A DNA stretch of 64,000 nt from G965279335 sp965279285. Lineage in GTDB: Bacteria; Pseudomonadota; Gammaproteobacteria; DSM-16500. The translations under genes and the position numbers were made by a program. Numbering within the stretch: position 1 is the first letter of the stretch; every line of letters begins with the position of its first letter. Under the pieces are notes generated by a model. That model was not told the DNA's origin. It was given only the letters and a program-made list of their open reading frames with translations, and did no database searches. Of this stretch, positions 26,151 to 35,255 are shown piece after piece. Location: positions 620,001 to 684,000 of the forward strand of contig OZ257148.1 of the NCBI GenBank assembly GCA_965279285.1. Reading direction: 5' to 3'.

Positions 26151-27542
26151 TTAATTAGCTGTCTCTATAGCGATATTATTAATTTTTTCAATGAATTGAG
26201 TAACCCGAGCGTCATTAAAAATTTCTTTGTCTATGCACAGAAATGCCGTGTGTTCATATTTGTCAGAGATGGCATTAATCATTAAAGACATTTCATTAAT
26301 GGGTTTTACTACTTCTCGTTCATTAATGACGAGAATAGGATCGGCTTCAATTTTATAGGATTGATGAGGCGTTTGTATGAGAGAGATCTGCCAATCTTGA
26401 AATGATGATTTGTTAGTTGCTCTGAACTCTTGAACTAAGGGTTCTATGAGATTGAGGTTTCGATGGTCAAGCCGTACTATTTTAGGCATCTGGCGTTGTT
26501 GAATACGTTTTGCAATATTGACCGCAGGTTGGTTGTCATTCATTTCTGATAATAATTTTATAATCATGAAAATATCATAATCGCAAAGTTCTTTATAATG
26601 CAGGTAATTTTTTTTCAGAAACAATTGTTTGTTTTTTTCAAAATTAGGTTCGGATTTTATTGTTTGATTAAAGGTGTTTACTTTCAACAAAAACTCACCT
26701 AAGGGTGTTGCTTTTATTTTAGCATAAGGAGCGTAAGTATCGAGGTTTTCGGCGAGATTACGTAAAAGTTGAATTAAATAAGCTTCAATCGATAATTTTT
26801 TTTGATTATGATAAATGTTGCGTGTCATTAATCGTCGCGCAACTAAGTAATGCTCAACTACACCGATGCCTTTGTGAGTAATCCCCAAGCTTTCGCCTTG
26901 TGGTGAGTTGACTATGGTCATGCAGTTTAACATCCAGCGAAAATCGAATTCGCCATAGCTTACACCGCAAAAATGACTATCTCTTAATAAATAATCTAAT
27001 CGATCTGCATCAAGCTGGGAGGAAACAATATCGGCCAGTACCCGTTTGCGATGGGATTTATGCATGATCATATCTTCGATGAGTTTGAACTTTTCATCGC
27101 TTAGCTGATGTCGTGGATTAGATTGGTTAAAGTGAGAAAAAAATGTTTGGTTGCGATAATCAGCTAAAAAGAACGGCGTCCAATCTTCATGACGAATACG
27201 CTTAGCATGAAATACATCTTCAAAAGCATGTGAGAAAGGTCCGTGCCCGACGTCGTGAAGCAAGCATGCAATAATGACTAATTGGCGCTCTTCTTCTGAT
27301 AATCCAACGCGATGAGCAATTTGACTCGCAACGTATGAACATCCAAGACTATGATTAAAGCGAGTATGCACCGCGCCTGGGAAAATCAAGTCCCCCATGC
27401 CAAGTTGTTTTATATGTCGTAGCCGTTGAAATGTGGGGCTATCAATGAAAGGCTTGATCCAGTTATTTTCTAATGTTGTAAACTGCATGGTTCCGTGAAC
27501 CGGATCTTTAATTACATGGGCAATATTGTCTTTATTTATCAT
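26151..27542 (-). CDS. HD-domain phosphohydrolase, SAMHD1/dGTPase-like
   Basis: 463 residues. The N-terminal half has the pattern of SAMHD1/YdhJ-type HD proteins: VHGTMQF, QRLRHIKQLG, a histidine in VHTRFNHSLG, the HD pair in CLLHDVGHGPFSHAFED, and the distal aspartate in SSQLDADRLDYLLRDS. Such proteins hydrolyse dNTPs or other nucleotides in a metal-dependent way. The substrate here is not known. It is flanked on both sides by class B palindromes and stands alone. Some homologues act in phage defence by nucleotide depletion, but nothing in the context shows that. Confidence 0.85.
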   Translation of the reverse strand: MINKDNIAHVIKDPVHGTMQFTTLENNWIKPFIDSPTFQRLRHIKQLGMGDLIFPGAVHTRFNHSLGCSYVASQIAHRVGLSEEERQLVIIACLLHDVGHGPFSHAFEDVFHAKRIRHEDWTPFFLADYRNQTFFSHFNQSNPRHQLSDEKFKLIEDMIMHKSHRKRVLADIVSSQLDADRLDYLLRDSHFCGVSYGEFDFRWMLNCMTIVNSPQGESLGITHKGIGVVEHYLVARRLMTRNIYHNQKKLSIEAYLIQLLRNLAENLDTYAPYAKIKATPLGEFLLKVNTFNQTIKSEPNFEKNKQLFLKKNYLHYKELCDYDIFMIIKLLSEMNDNQPAVNIAKRIQQRQMPKIVRLDHRNLNLIEPLVQEFRATNKSSFQDWQISLIQTPHQSYKIEADPILVINEREVVKPINEMSLMINAISDKYEHTAFLCIDKEIFNDARVTQFIEKINNIAIETAN

Positions 27543-27569
27543 GAAGAATGCTCAATTTAGAGTTAAATA

Positions 27570-27721
27570 ATAACTATTCAGCAGCCAGAGAGCGTGCGAG
27601 TGCAGCACTTAAAATGCCGCTCCAAGCGAAACATCCCTGTTTTAGGCTTGCCATCCATGGCAAGCAAGTCGCTCTATTTTAAGTGCTGCACTCGCACGCT
27701 CTCTGGCTGCTGAATAGTTAC
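27570..27721. repeat. Class B palindromic element, core inverted relative to its neighbour
   Basis: About 152 bp with ends ATAACTATTCAGCAGCC and GGCTGCTGAATAGTTAC; 45 bases of arm are perfectly complementary, with copy-specific GAGAGCGTGCGAGTGC. The core is in the opposite orientation to that at 25983-26134. GTTAAATA and GTTAATA flank it imperfectly. Confidence 0.9.
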
Positions 27722-28014
27722 CGTTAATAATATGCAACGATTTTATTTTCAATCGCAGATACAAAATGATCGTAATTGTACCAGCATGTTATAGCTTTAG
27801 AGTATGAATTTTTTTATCGAGATAGTTTTAGAGTGTTGAAAATCAATAGTGGGTTTGGCTGTTTGAGTTAGGCCTAGCAAAAAAAAGCATGTCCTAGTAT
27901 GTGATTAATCCTAGCGATTGTTTTCATGATTGATTAATATGTGGATAGAAGTGTAAGGGGTCAAGCCTCAAAACCTTATAAATACGAATTAGCTTAGATT
28001 AAGGATTTTTAGAC
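27722..28014. other. Intergenic region upstream of parB
   Basis: About 290 bases without a gene. I see only a weak DnaA-box-like sequence TGTGGATAG at 27940-27948 (one mismatch) and the parB ribosome site TTAAGGA near 28000. No parS-like sequence was recognised. Confidence 0.4.
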
Positions 28015-28887
28015 ATGGTAAAAAAACGCGGCTTGGGTAAATCTTTAGATGCCCTTCTAGTAGGCTCTTCATTAAATCTTGCCGAAGAGACTGTTATTTC
28101 CAGTGAGGCACATAAAGAAAAGCTTTGCCGTTTGGCTGTGGATCAAATTCAAAGAGGCAAATATCAGCCACGACGTGGCATGGATCCAGATGCATTAGAA
28201 GATTTAGCGAGCTCGATTCGTTCTCAAGGAATTATTCAACCTATCGTGGTTCGACCTATTTTAGGTGGAAGATATGAAATAGTCGCAGGTGAGCGGCGCT
28301 GGCGTGCTAGCCAAATGGCTGGTTTAACTGAAATTCCTGCAATTATCCGCGAAATTCCTGATGAAGCTGCTGTTGCAATTGCTTTAATCGAAAATATTCA
28401 ACGTGAGAGCTTAAATCCTATTGAAGAAGCCTTGGCTTTACAGCGGTTATTAGAAGAATTTTCGATGACGCATCAACAAGTTGCTGAGGCGGTAGGTAAA
28501 TCGCGTGCTACAGTAACTAACTTGTTGCGCTTGCTTCTATTGGCAGAGGAAGTAAAGGTTATGTTGGAACATGGCGATATTGAAATGGGCCATGCGCGCG
28601 CACTATTAACGTTGACAGCAGTGGCGCAAGTGGATGCTGCGCAAATGATAGTTGATAAAGGCTTGTCTGTCAGAGAGACGGAAGAATTAGTTCGGCGTTT
28701 ACAGTTACCCAAGTTACCTGCTATACCTAAAACAATAGACCCTGATGTTAAGCGATTACAGCAAGATTTATCCAGTAGATTGAAGCTGATGGTAGCAATT
28801 CAGTGTAATACTAAAGGTAAGGGTAAGTTGGTTATTCGTTATAATAATTTAAGTGAGTTGGACAATTTGCTGGAATATTTTAATTAA
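28015..28887 (+). CDS. parB: Chromosome-partitioning protein ParB
   Basis: 290 residues. Visible are the N-terminal KKRGLGKSLDALL, the CTP-binding ParB/Srx fold (YQPRRGMDPDALEDLA; AGERRWRAS, the GxRRxRA signature; LIENIQRESLNPIEEA) and the helix-turn-helix TQ-type motif THQQVAEAVGKSRATVTNLLRLL, given here in parts as HQQVAEAVGKSR and TVTNLLRLL. ParB binds parS and spreads as a CTP-gated clamp. Normally parA precedes it; parA and gidAB are absent here, although parB still lies upstream of atpI as in other gammaproteobacteria. Confidence 0.95.
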   Translation: MVKKRGLGKSLDALLVGSSLNLAEETVISSEAHKEKLCRLAVDQIQRGKYQPRRGMDPDALEDLASSIRSQGIIQPIVVRPILGGRYEIVAGERRWRASQMAGLTEIPAIIREIPDEAAVAIALIENIQRESLNPIEEALALQRLLEEFSMTHQQVAEAVGKSRATVTNLLRLLLLAEEVKVMLEHGDIEMGHARALLTLTAVAQVDAAQMIVDKGLSVRETEELVRRLQLPKLPAIPKTIDPDVKRLQQDLSSRLKLMVAIQCNTKGKGKLVIRYNNLSELDNLLEYFN

Positions 28888-28952
28888 AGCAGGAGTCGGC
28901 ATTGATTTGTCGTTTTATAAAGAGAAAAGTGGTTTCATAATGTTGGAAAAAC

Positions 28953-29864
28953 ATGGCAAATAATCGGTGTGGCGGTTCTAATATAACTAGCGATCAAAAT
29001 CACACGCCGCAAGCTGTGCGAGTATCGCCTTCTTCTTATAAAAAGTTATTGCAAAAATTAAAAGGTATTCAAGAGCAACATTGTCAGGAGCAAAAAGACT
29101 TATTAAGCAAATTTTATGAAGCTAAATTTCATGCTTTAGTGAAAAAGCAAACCGATGCATTCAATAAGACAGTAAAAGATGATTTTTTAAAGCTAATGGA
29201 GCATTTGGTTAGTTTAGGGATTTTCTTAGATCAGAATTTGGAAGCGCATCAACGTATTCGTGCTGTTTTTGTTGATGCAATACAGCTATCAAAAGATGTG
29301 ATGGCGTCTAGATGTACTTGGTTTGATCTTTCTCGTGTTCATTACTTAAATAGAAAAGAAAAAATGGTAGCGCTTGTCAGTGCTATTCAGGCAGCTGTTA
29401 ATGTTGTTAGTTTTCCATGTGACAGCGAATACCGCAGTGCTTTGTTAGCTTCCGCTGTAAATTTGCGCAGAGAGGTCGAGGGTCCAGCTATTTTTCGGCA
29501 AGAGCACCGCCTTGCATGTGGCCTGTTGGGGGCGTTGGCTGTTGTTGTTGGGCTTGTTGTTATTGTTGCTAGTTTTGCTTTTGCCCCTATTGGGGGCGTG
29601 AGTATATTTACTTTTTTAGCTGGAATGGCGGTGTTTTGCATTGGTTTGGCGATGTTACTGCATGTTGCGGTGCCAGAAGCTGATCACGATAAGACAAGGA
29701 AAAACGAGAATTTACACTCAAGTAAGGCGGCAAAGTCATTAAAAAATTTAGCAACGAGCTCTTTTACTTTGTTTAGTTCAGGAAATGCGCGAGGAGAGGA
29801 GTTTTCTGCGGAGAATATTTTAATGTCGTCACCATTGGCGCCAAGCCCGATCAGGATTAGTTAA
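28953..29864 (+). CDS. Predicted membrane protein with coiled coil, unknown function
   Basis: 303 residues with no recognised family. The N-terminal 190 residues are helical and charged, with a likely coiled coil (LLQKLKGIQEQHCQEQKDLL). Two adjacent hydrophobic helices follow (LLGALAVVVGLVVIVASFAF; FLAGMAVFCIGLAMLLHV), with a short turn between them, then a Ser-rich tail. Such a two-helix hairpin with long cytoplasmic parts is seen in some secreted effectors and bacterial inclusion-type proteins, but no function can be claimed. The ribosome site is weak (GGAAAA). It sits between parB and the atp operon. Confidence 0.65.
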   Translation: MANNRCGGSNITSDQNHTPQAVRVSPSSYKKLLQKLKGIQEQHCQEQKDLLSKFYEAKFHALVKKQTDAFNKTVKDDFLKLMEHLVSLGIFLDQNLEAHQRIRAVFVDAIQLSKDVMASRCTWFDLSRVHYLNRKEKMVALVSAIQAAVNVVSFPCDSEYRSALLASAVNLRREVEGPAIFRQEHRLACGLLGALAVVVGLVVIVASFAFAPIGGVSIFTFLAGMAVFCIGLAMLLHVAVPEADHDKTRKNENLHSSKAAKSLKNLATSSFTLFSSGNARGEEFSAENILMSSPLAPSPIRIS

Positions 29865-29881
29865 ATTTATCTAAATTGTTT

Positions 29882-30006
29882 GTAACTATTCAGCAGCCAG
29901 AGTTTGGTGGGCACGCTGTGCTTTGCCCACCCTACGTTTTTTATAGTTTATTTTTGTTATTTTTTGTAGGGTGGGCAAAGCGCGGCGTGCCCACCAAGCT
30001 GCTGAT
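29882..30006. repeat. Class A palindromic element with AT-rich loop
   Basis: Left end GTAACTATTCAGCAGCCAGAG; arms GGTGGGCACGCTGTGC / GCGCGGCGTGCCCACC; loop of T-rich sequence. The right end is shortened to CCAAGCTGCTG, lacking the GAATAGTTAC terminus. Confidence 0.8.
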
Positions 30007-30026
30007 TTTTTTATGCTTTTTTTCGA

Positions 30027-30176
30027 GTAGCTATTCAGCGGCTAAAGTGTGTGCGAACGTAGTGTTTAAAATAAAGCGACTTGCTTGCCATGGATGGCAA
30101 GCCTAAAACAGGGATGTTTCGCCTGGAGCGGTATTTTAAACACTACGTTCGCACACACTTTAACCGCTGAATAAAC
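30027..30176. repeat. Class B palindromic element, diverged arms
   Basis: Arms GTAGCTATTCAGCGGC... with the copy-specific part AAAGTGTGTGCGAACGTAG, matched by CTACGTTCGCACACACTTT on the other side. The core hairpin CTTGCCATGGATGGCAAG is conserved; CACTTAAAAT of other copies is TGTTTAAAAT here, again matched on the opposite arm. Confidence 0.9.
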
Positions 30177-30191
30177 TTAAAAATAAAAAAA

Positions 30192-30220
30192 TTGCCTCTC
30201 TCACAAAAAATCATTATACT
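30192..30220 (+). promoter_or_regulatory. Sigma70-type promoter of the atp operon
   Basis: TTGCCT (30192-30197), 17-base spacer, TATACT (30215-30220). It lies just after a class B palindrome and 30 bases before the atpI start at 30252. An upstream in-frame TTG lies in the -35 box, so it is not the start codon. Confidence 0.65.
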
Positions 30221-30251
30221 CGGCGCAATTTTCCCGGGTCCTTTAACTTTT

Positions 30252-30650
30252 ATGACAAAAATACAGGACGCAGTACGAAAACAACTGTTTAAGATACTTT
30301 TTTGGCAGCTAATCATAATAGCGGGGCTAGCATTGGTGATCGGGTTTTTACAAGGGATACAGCGAGGGTATTCAGTGCTGATAGGCGGATTAGCTTATTG
30401 GTTGCCGACCTTGATTTTCCTTTGGCGTGTATCGGCGCATGCTGCTGCGCGAGCGGCAACTCGGTTTATGGTGGCTTTTTTTGCTGGCGAAATCGGCAAG
30501 CTATTTGTAAGTGCCTTACTCTTTTTATTAGCGGTTAAATATTTTTCTATGGATAGTTTATATGGCGTGATAGGCCTATTAGGTGCTATTGGCGCTTTTT
30601 GGGTGGCTTCAGTTAGTTCATTACTTTCGTCAGGGGGTGGCAAAGCATGA
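30252..30650 (+). CDS. atpI: ATP synthase subunit I
   Basis: 132 residues from the ATG at 30252 (MTKIQDAVRKQL), with four hydrophobic helices. AtpI is a small membrane protein that helps assemble the c-ring. It is poorly conserved in sequence; assignment rests on size, topology and position as first gene of the atp operon. Its stop overlaps the atpB start (ATGA). Confidence 0.85.
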   Translation: MTKIQDAVRKQLFKILFWQLIIIAGLALVIGFLQGIQRGYSVLIGGLAYWLPTLIFLWRVSAHAAARAATRFMVAFFAGEIGKLFVSALLFLLAVKYFSMDSLYGVIGLLGAIGAFWVASVSSLLSSGGGKA

Positions 30651-31426
30651 GCAATTCCTCTGAATCATATATTCAGCATCATTTAGAACATTTACAGTTT
30701 AATTTAACTGATTACACTATGACAGGTAATGGGTTCTGGACTATTAATCTAGATACCTTTGTGGTTGGATTGATTACCGCATTGATTATAGCTTGCACAT
30801 TTCGTTACGTTGCAGTTCGGATGACGCAAGGTGTTCCGGGTAAATTACAAAATTTTGTTGAGATGGCGATTGAGTTTGTTCATGGTTCAGTAAAAGATAC
30901 TTTTCATGGAAAAAGCCCTTTAGTTGCGCCTTTAGCTCTCACCTTGTTTTTATGGATATTTTTGATGAACACCCTTGATCTATTGCCAGTAGATTTTTTA
31001 CCTGGATTAGGTGAGTTAGTTGGGATTCATAATATGAAAGTGGTGGCTACAGCTGATCCAAATATGACTTTTGCAATGTCGATTTCAGTCTTTATTTTAA
31101 TTATATTTTATAATGTCACTGTTAAGGGTTGGCATTTGCCTAAGGAAATTCTGACGCAACCTTTTGGTCCGTATCTGTTTCCATTAAATGTTTTATTTCG
31201 GGTGATCGAAGAATTTGTCAAACCGTTTTCATTAGCATTGCGGTTGTTCGGAAATATGTTTGCCGGAGAATTAATTTTTATTTTAATTGCACAAATGCCA
31301 TTTTGGGCGCAGTGGTTGCCTGGAAGTATTTGGGCAATTTTTCATATTTTAATTATCACCATTCAAGCATTTATATTTATGATGCTGTCAGTCGCTTATC
31401 TTAGTATGGCGCATGATACGCATTAA
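30647..31426 (+). CDS. atpB: ATP synthase F0 subunit a
   Basis: 259 residues, multi-spanning. The proton-channel arginine lies in the helix FVKPFSLALRLFGNMFAGE, the family signature. Subunit a forms the proton half-channels against the c-ring. It overlaps atpI by four bases. Confidence 0.97.
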   Translation: MSNSSESYIQHHLEHLQFNLTDYTMTGNGFWTINLDTFVVGLITALIIACTFRYVAVRMTQGVPGKLQNFVEMAIEFVHGSVKDTFHGKSPLVAPLALTLFLWIFLMNTLDLLPVDFLPGLGELVGIHNMKVVATADPNMTFAMSISVFILIIFYNVTVKGWHLPKEILTQPFGPYLFPLNVLFRVIEEFVKPFSLALRLFGNMFAGELIFILIAQMPFWAQWLPGSIWAIFHILIITIQAFIFMMLSVAYLSMAHDTH

Positions 31427-31447
31427 TTATTTTAACTAGGAGGTAAG

Positions 31448-31747
31448 ATGGAAATCGCGAGTCTAATTGCACAAGTGCAAGGTTTTAAAGCTGTTGCTGC
31501 TGGATTGTTAGTTGGTTTAGCATCACTCGGTACCGCTATTGGGTTTGGTATTTTGGGCGGAAAGTTTGTTGAAGGCGTAGCTCGTCAACCTGAATTATCA
31601 GGTATGTTAATGGTGCGCGTTTTAATTATGGCAGGTTTAGTTGACGCATTTGCCGTAATTTCTATCGTATTAGGATTGTTATTGTTCTTTACCAATAATC
31701 CTTTTTTATCAGCGGTGATTGATGCTGCAAAACCAGCGGTTAGTTAA
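31448..31747 (+). CDS. atpE: ATP synthase F0 subunit c
   Basis: 99 residues, two membrane helices with the polar loop ARQPEL and a proton-binding aspartate at residue 66 (AGLVDAFAV); aspartate rather than a sodium-type glutamate pattern suggests a proton-driven ring. Glycine-rich helix 1 (GFGILGG) is typical. A near-perfect ribosome site (TAGGAGGT) precedes it, fitting the high stoichiometry of c subunits. The protein is about 20 residues longer at the N-terminus than the E. coli form. Confidence 0.97.
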   Translation: MEIASLIAQVQGFKAVAAGLLVGLASLGTAIGFGILGGKFVEGVARQPELSGMLMVRVLIMAGLVDAFAVISIVLGLLLFFTNNPFLSAVIDAAKPAVS

Positions 31748-31772
31748 AGTTTCAAAATAGTGAGGAAATAGA

Positions 31773-32243
31773 ATGGAGATTAATGCAACTCTGATCGGCC
31801 AATTGATTACATTTGCTATCTTGGTATGGTTTACCATGAAGTATGTGTGGCCACCGATTACGACAGCAATGGCTGAACGCGAGAAAAAAATCGCGGCTGG
31901 TTTAGAAGCTGCAGATCGTAGCAAGAGAGAATTAGAGCATGCTGAAAGTGAAGCATTGTCTATCATTCACAACGCTAAACTTGAAGCATCACGTATTGTT
32001 GATCAAGCGCATAAACGTTTTGCGCAAATTGTTGATGAATCAAAAGAAAGCGCGCGTGTTGAATCTGACCGTATTCTTTTGTTAGCTCAAGATGAAATTG
32101 CGCGTGAGGTTAATCAAGCAAAAGAAGGGTTACGAAAACAATTGGCAACCCTAGCGATGGCTGGAGCAGAAAAAATTATTAATCGTAATTTAGATGCATC
32201 AACACATGCTGGCTTATTAGATGAGATCGTTTCGGAAATATAA
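31773..32243 (+). CDS. atpF: ATP synthase F0 subunit b
   Basis: 156 residues: one N-terminal membrane helix (LIGQLITFAILVWFTMKYV) followed by a long charged helix that forms the peripheral stalk dimer. Length equals that of the E. coli protein. It is followed after one base by atpH. Confidence 0.96.
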   Translation: MEINATLIGQLITFAILVWFTMKYVWPPITTAMAEREKKIAAGLEAADRSKRELEHAESEALSIIHNAKLEASRIVDQAHKRFAQIVDESKESARVESDRILLLAQDEIAREVNQAKEGLRKQLATLAMAGAEKIINRNLDASTHAGLLDEIVSEI

Positions 32244-32244
32244 A

Positions 32245-32778
32245 ATGACTGCAAACTTTACATCGATAGCGCGACCTTATGCTTTAGCAGCATTTGAGCA
32301 TGCTTTAGCAAAAAATACGGTGCCTGAATGGCAGTCCGTGTTGAATAAAGCCGCAATAGTTGCTACTGATCCACAGCTCGTTCAATTTATGGCGAGTCCG
32401 GAAGTAGAAACAAATCAGCTCGCTGATTTGTTTTGTAATGTCTTAGGCTCTGATTTGGTTAAAGAACAAGACAACTTTATTCATCTCTTGGCTGAACACA
32501 AACGCTTTGCGGTGTTGCCCGAAATAGCGAAACAATTTAAGCAACATGGTGAAGAGCATGCAAAGCAAGTAACTGTCGATGTTACCTCTGCTGTTGAGTT
32601 TACTGAGCAGCAAAAAGCGCGTTTAAAGCAAGTGTTAGAAAAGCGCTTAAAACTACAAGTCACACTAGCCTGTGCAATAGATCCTAGCCTATTGGGTGGT
32701 GCAATTATCCGAGCAGGCGATCATGTTATTGATGGCAGTGTGCGTGGCAAACTAAACCGACTGATTGAATTTATTTAG
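32245..32778 (+). CDS. atpH: ATP synthase F1 subunit delta
   Basis: 177 residues from the ATG at 32245 (MTANFTSIARPYALAAFEHA). The N-terminal ARPYA motif and the C-terminal DPSLLGGAIIRAGDHVIDGS segment are characteristic. It links the b stalk to the alpha/beta hexamer. An ATG at 32221 lies inside atpF and is not needed. Confidence 0.96.
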   Translation: MTANFTSIARPYALAAFEHALAKNTVPEWQSVLNKAAIVATDPQLVQFMASPEVETNQLADLFCNVLGSDLVKEQDNFIHLLAEHKRFAVLPEIAKQFKQHGEEHAKQVTVDVTSAVEFTEQQKARLKQVLEKRLKLQVTLACAIDPSLLGGAIIRAGDHVIDGSVRGKLNRLIEFI

Positions 32779-32802
32779 AGAATTTCTTAAAGGTAATGAC
32801 CT

Positions 32803-34353
32803 ATGCAACAAACACAATTAAGCCCATCTGAAATTAGTGAACTGATCAAGCAACGAATAGAAAAATTTGATATTCGAGCGCAGGTTCGTACTGAAGGTAC
32901 TATTGTTAGTTTAAAAGACGGTATTGTTCGCGTTCATGGTTTAGATGACGTGATGCAAGGAGAGATGGTTGAGTTTGCCGACGGTACTTATGGAATGGCG
33001 CTTAATCTTGAACGTGATTGTGTGGGTGCTGTTGTATTAGGTCGATCAGAAAATTTATCGGAAGGACAAGTCGTAAAATGTACCGGACGTATTTTAGAAG
33101 TGCCTGTTGGTGAAGCATTATTAGGCCGTGTCGTTGATGCATTGGGTAATCCAATTGATGGAAAAGGCCCGATTCTTGCTACCCAAACTTCTCCAGTCGA
33201 AAAAGTAGCTCCTGGTGTTATTGCTCGCCAACCGGTATCGCAACCGTTACAAACGGGCTTGAAATCAATCGATTTCATGGTGCCGATTGGTCGTGGACAA
33301 AGAGAATTGATTATTGGTGATCGTCAAACAGGTAAAACAGCTGTGGCGATTGATACTATCATCAATCAACGTGGCACTGGGGTTAAGTGTATTTATGTAG
33401 CGATTGGTCAAAAAGCATCATCTGTTGCAACAGTCGTACGTAAATTAGAAGAACATGGCGCAATGGCGCATACCATTGTAGTTGTTGCTTCTGCTGCAGA
33501 AGCAGCGGCATTGCAATTTATTGCACCTTATTCAGGTTGTGCAATGGGCGAATATTTTCGTGATAAAGGCGAAGATGCATTAATTGTGTTTGATGATTTA
33601 ACCAAGCAAGCATGGGCCTATCGTCAAGTGTCATTATTATTACGTCGTCCTCCAGGCCGTGAAGCTTATCCTGGCGATGTATTTTATATTCATTCACGTT
33701 TACTTGAGCGTGCTTCAAGAGTAAACGAAGCTTACGTTGAACAAATGACGGATGGAAAAGTAAAAGGTAAAACGGGTTCATTAACTGCTTTACCTATTAT
33801 TGAAACGCAAGCAGGTGACGTATCGGCATTCGTTTCAACTAACGTTATTTCGATTACTGACGGACAGATTTTCTTAGAAACAGATTTATTTAACTCTGGG
33901 ATTCGTCCAGCAATTAATGCGGGCTTATCCGTCTCACGTGTGGGTGGTGCAGCGCAAACTAAGATTATTAAAAAATTAGCGGGTGGTGTGCGAATTGCCA
34001 TGGCGCAATATCGTGAATTAGCAGCATTCTCACAGTTTATGTCCGATTTAGATGAGGCAACACGTAAGCAGTTAGAGCGCGGTCAACGTATTACTGAAGT
34101 CATGAAACAAAAACAATATCAACCTTTGTCAATTGCTGAAATGGCTTTAATTATGTATGCAACAGATCAAGGCTATTTAGATAATGTACCACTCAATAAG
34201 ATTGCAGAGTTTGAAAGTGGATTGCGTTCTAGCTTACGCTCAAGTCATGCTGATTTGATGGATAAGATTAATAAAACAGGTGATTACAGTAATGAAGTTG
34301 CCGCAGAGTTGAAGCAGCTTGTCGAAGCATTTAAAAAAACGTTTGTGATGTAG
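32803..34353 (+). CDS. atpA: ATP synthase F1 subunit alpha
   Basis: 516 residues. The nucleotide-binding P-loop is GDRQTGKTA, and the PAINAGLSVSRVGGAAQ segment with the arginine finger region is intact. It is the non-catalytic subunit of the F1 hexamer. Length and order are standard. Confidence 0.98.
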   Translation: MQQTQLSPSEISELIKQRIEKFDIRAQVRTEGTIVSLKDGIVRVHGLDDVMQGEMVEFADGTYGMALNLERDCVGAVVLGRSENLSEGQVVKCTGRILEVPVGEALLGRVVDALGNPIDGKGPILATQTSPVEKVAPGVIARQPVSQPLQTGLKSIDFMVPIGRGQRELIIGDRQTGKTAVAIDTIINQRGTGVKCIYVAIGQKASSVATVVRKLEEHGAMAHTIVVVASAAEAAALQFIAPYSGCAMGEYFRDKGEDALIVFDDLTKQAWAYRQVSLLLRRPPGREAYPGDVFYIHSRLLERASRVNEAYVEQMTDGKVKGKTGSLTALPIIETQAGDVSAFVSTNVISITDGQIFLETDLFNSGIRPAINAGLSVSRVGGAAQTKIIKKLAGGVRIAMAQYRELAAFSQFMSDLDEATRKQLERGQRITEVMKQKQYQPLSIAEMALIMYATDQGYLDNVPLNKIAEFESGLRSSLRSSHADLMDKINKTGDYSNEVAAELKQLVEAFKKTFVM

Positions 34354-34363
34354 GATTCGTATT

Positions 34364-35227
34364 ATGGCAGTAGCGAAAGAGATTCGCACCAAGATACATA
34401 GCATCAAGAACACGCAGAAAATTACGCGTGCGATGGAAATGGTGGCGGCGAGTAAAATGCGTAAAGCACAAGACCGCATGCGTCGCGCTAAGCCTTATGC
34501 TAAAAAAATAATGGATGTTATTGGGCATTTGGCAACAGGGCACCCAGAATATCGTCATGCTTTTTTGCAAGAACGTGAAGTTAAGAGTGTTGGTATTATT
34601 ATTGTCACAAGTGATCGTGGACTTTGTGGTGGTTTAAATACTAATTTATTGCGTACAGCAATAAGTAACATTAAAGAATGGAAAGCGACTGGTGTGGATA
34701 TTAATTTGTGTTTGATTGGTACCAAAGCCGAAGCATTTTTTAAACGGGTTGGCGGTAAAGTACTAGGTCAAGCGGATCATCTGGGCGATGCGCCTGCTTT
34801 GGCGGATTTGATTGGCGTAGTAAAAGTGATGCTAGATGCTTTTGTTGAAAAGCGCATCGATGCTTTATATATATGCTCCAATGAGTTTGTTAATACAATG
34901 AAGCAATTTCCGCAGGTACAGCGTTTATTGCCTGTTGTTCCTTCAGTTGATGCGAAGTTACAGCACTATTGGGACTATATCTACGAACCAGATAATGCAA
35001 AAGAGTTATTGGGAAAACTATTAACTCGGTATATCGAATCACAAGTTTATCGTGGTGTGATTGAAAATATTGCGTGTGAACAAGCCGCTCGAATGTTTGC
35101 GATGAAAAGTGCAACAGATAATGCAGCAGACTTGATTAGTGATTTGCAGACCGTGTATCACAAAGTGCGACAAGGGGCGATTACCCGAGAGTTGTCAGAG
35201 ATTGTTGCTGGAGCAGCAGTCGTTTAA
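34364..35227 (+). CDS. atpG: ATP synthase F1 subunit gamma
   Basis: 287 residues. The N-terminal EIRTKIHSIKNTQKITRAME and C-terminal long helices forming the central rotor shaft are conserved (SDRGLCGGLNTNLLR in the middle). Standard length and place between atpA and atpD. Confidence 0.97.
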   Translation: MAVAKEIRTKIHSIKNTQKITRAMEMVAASKMRKAQDRMRRAKPYAKKIMDVIGHLATGHPEYRHAFLQEREVKSVGIIIVTSDRGLCGGLNTNLLRTAISNIKEWKATGVDINLCLIGTKAEAFFKRVGGKVLGQADHLGDAPALADLIGVVKVMLDAFVEKRIDALYICSNEFVNTMKQFPQVQRLLPVVPSVDAKLQHYWDYIYEPDNAKELLGKLLTRYIESQVYRGVIENIACEQAARMFAMKSATDNAADLISDLQTVYHKVRQGAITRELSEIVAGAAVV

Positions 35228-35255
35228 AGATTAAATTTATTTTGAGGTGGTTCTA

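Noticed and set aside
30192..30251. N-terminal extension of atpI from a TTG codon
   Set aside because: That TTG is the -35 box of a good promoter and the extra residues are unlike AtpI; the ATG at 30252 is used instead.
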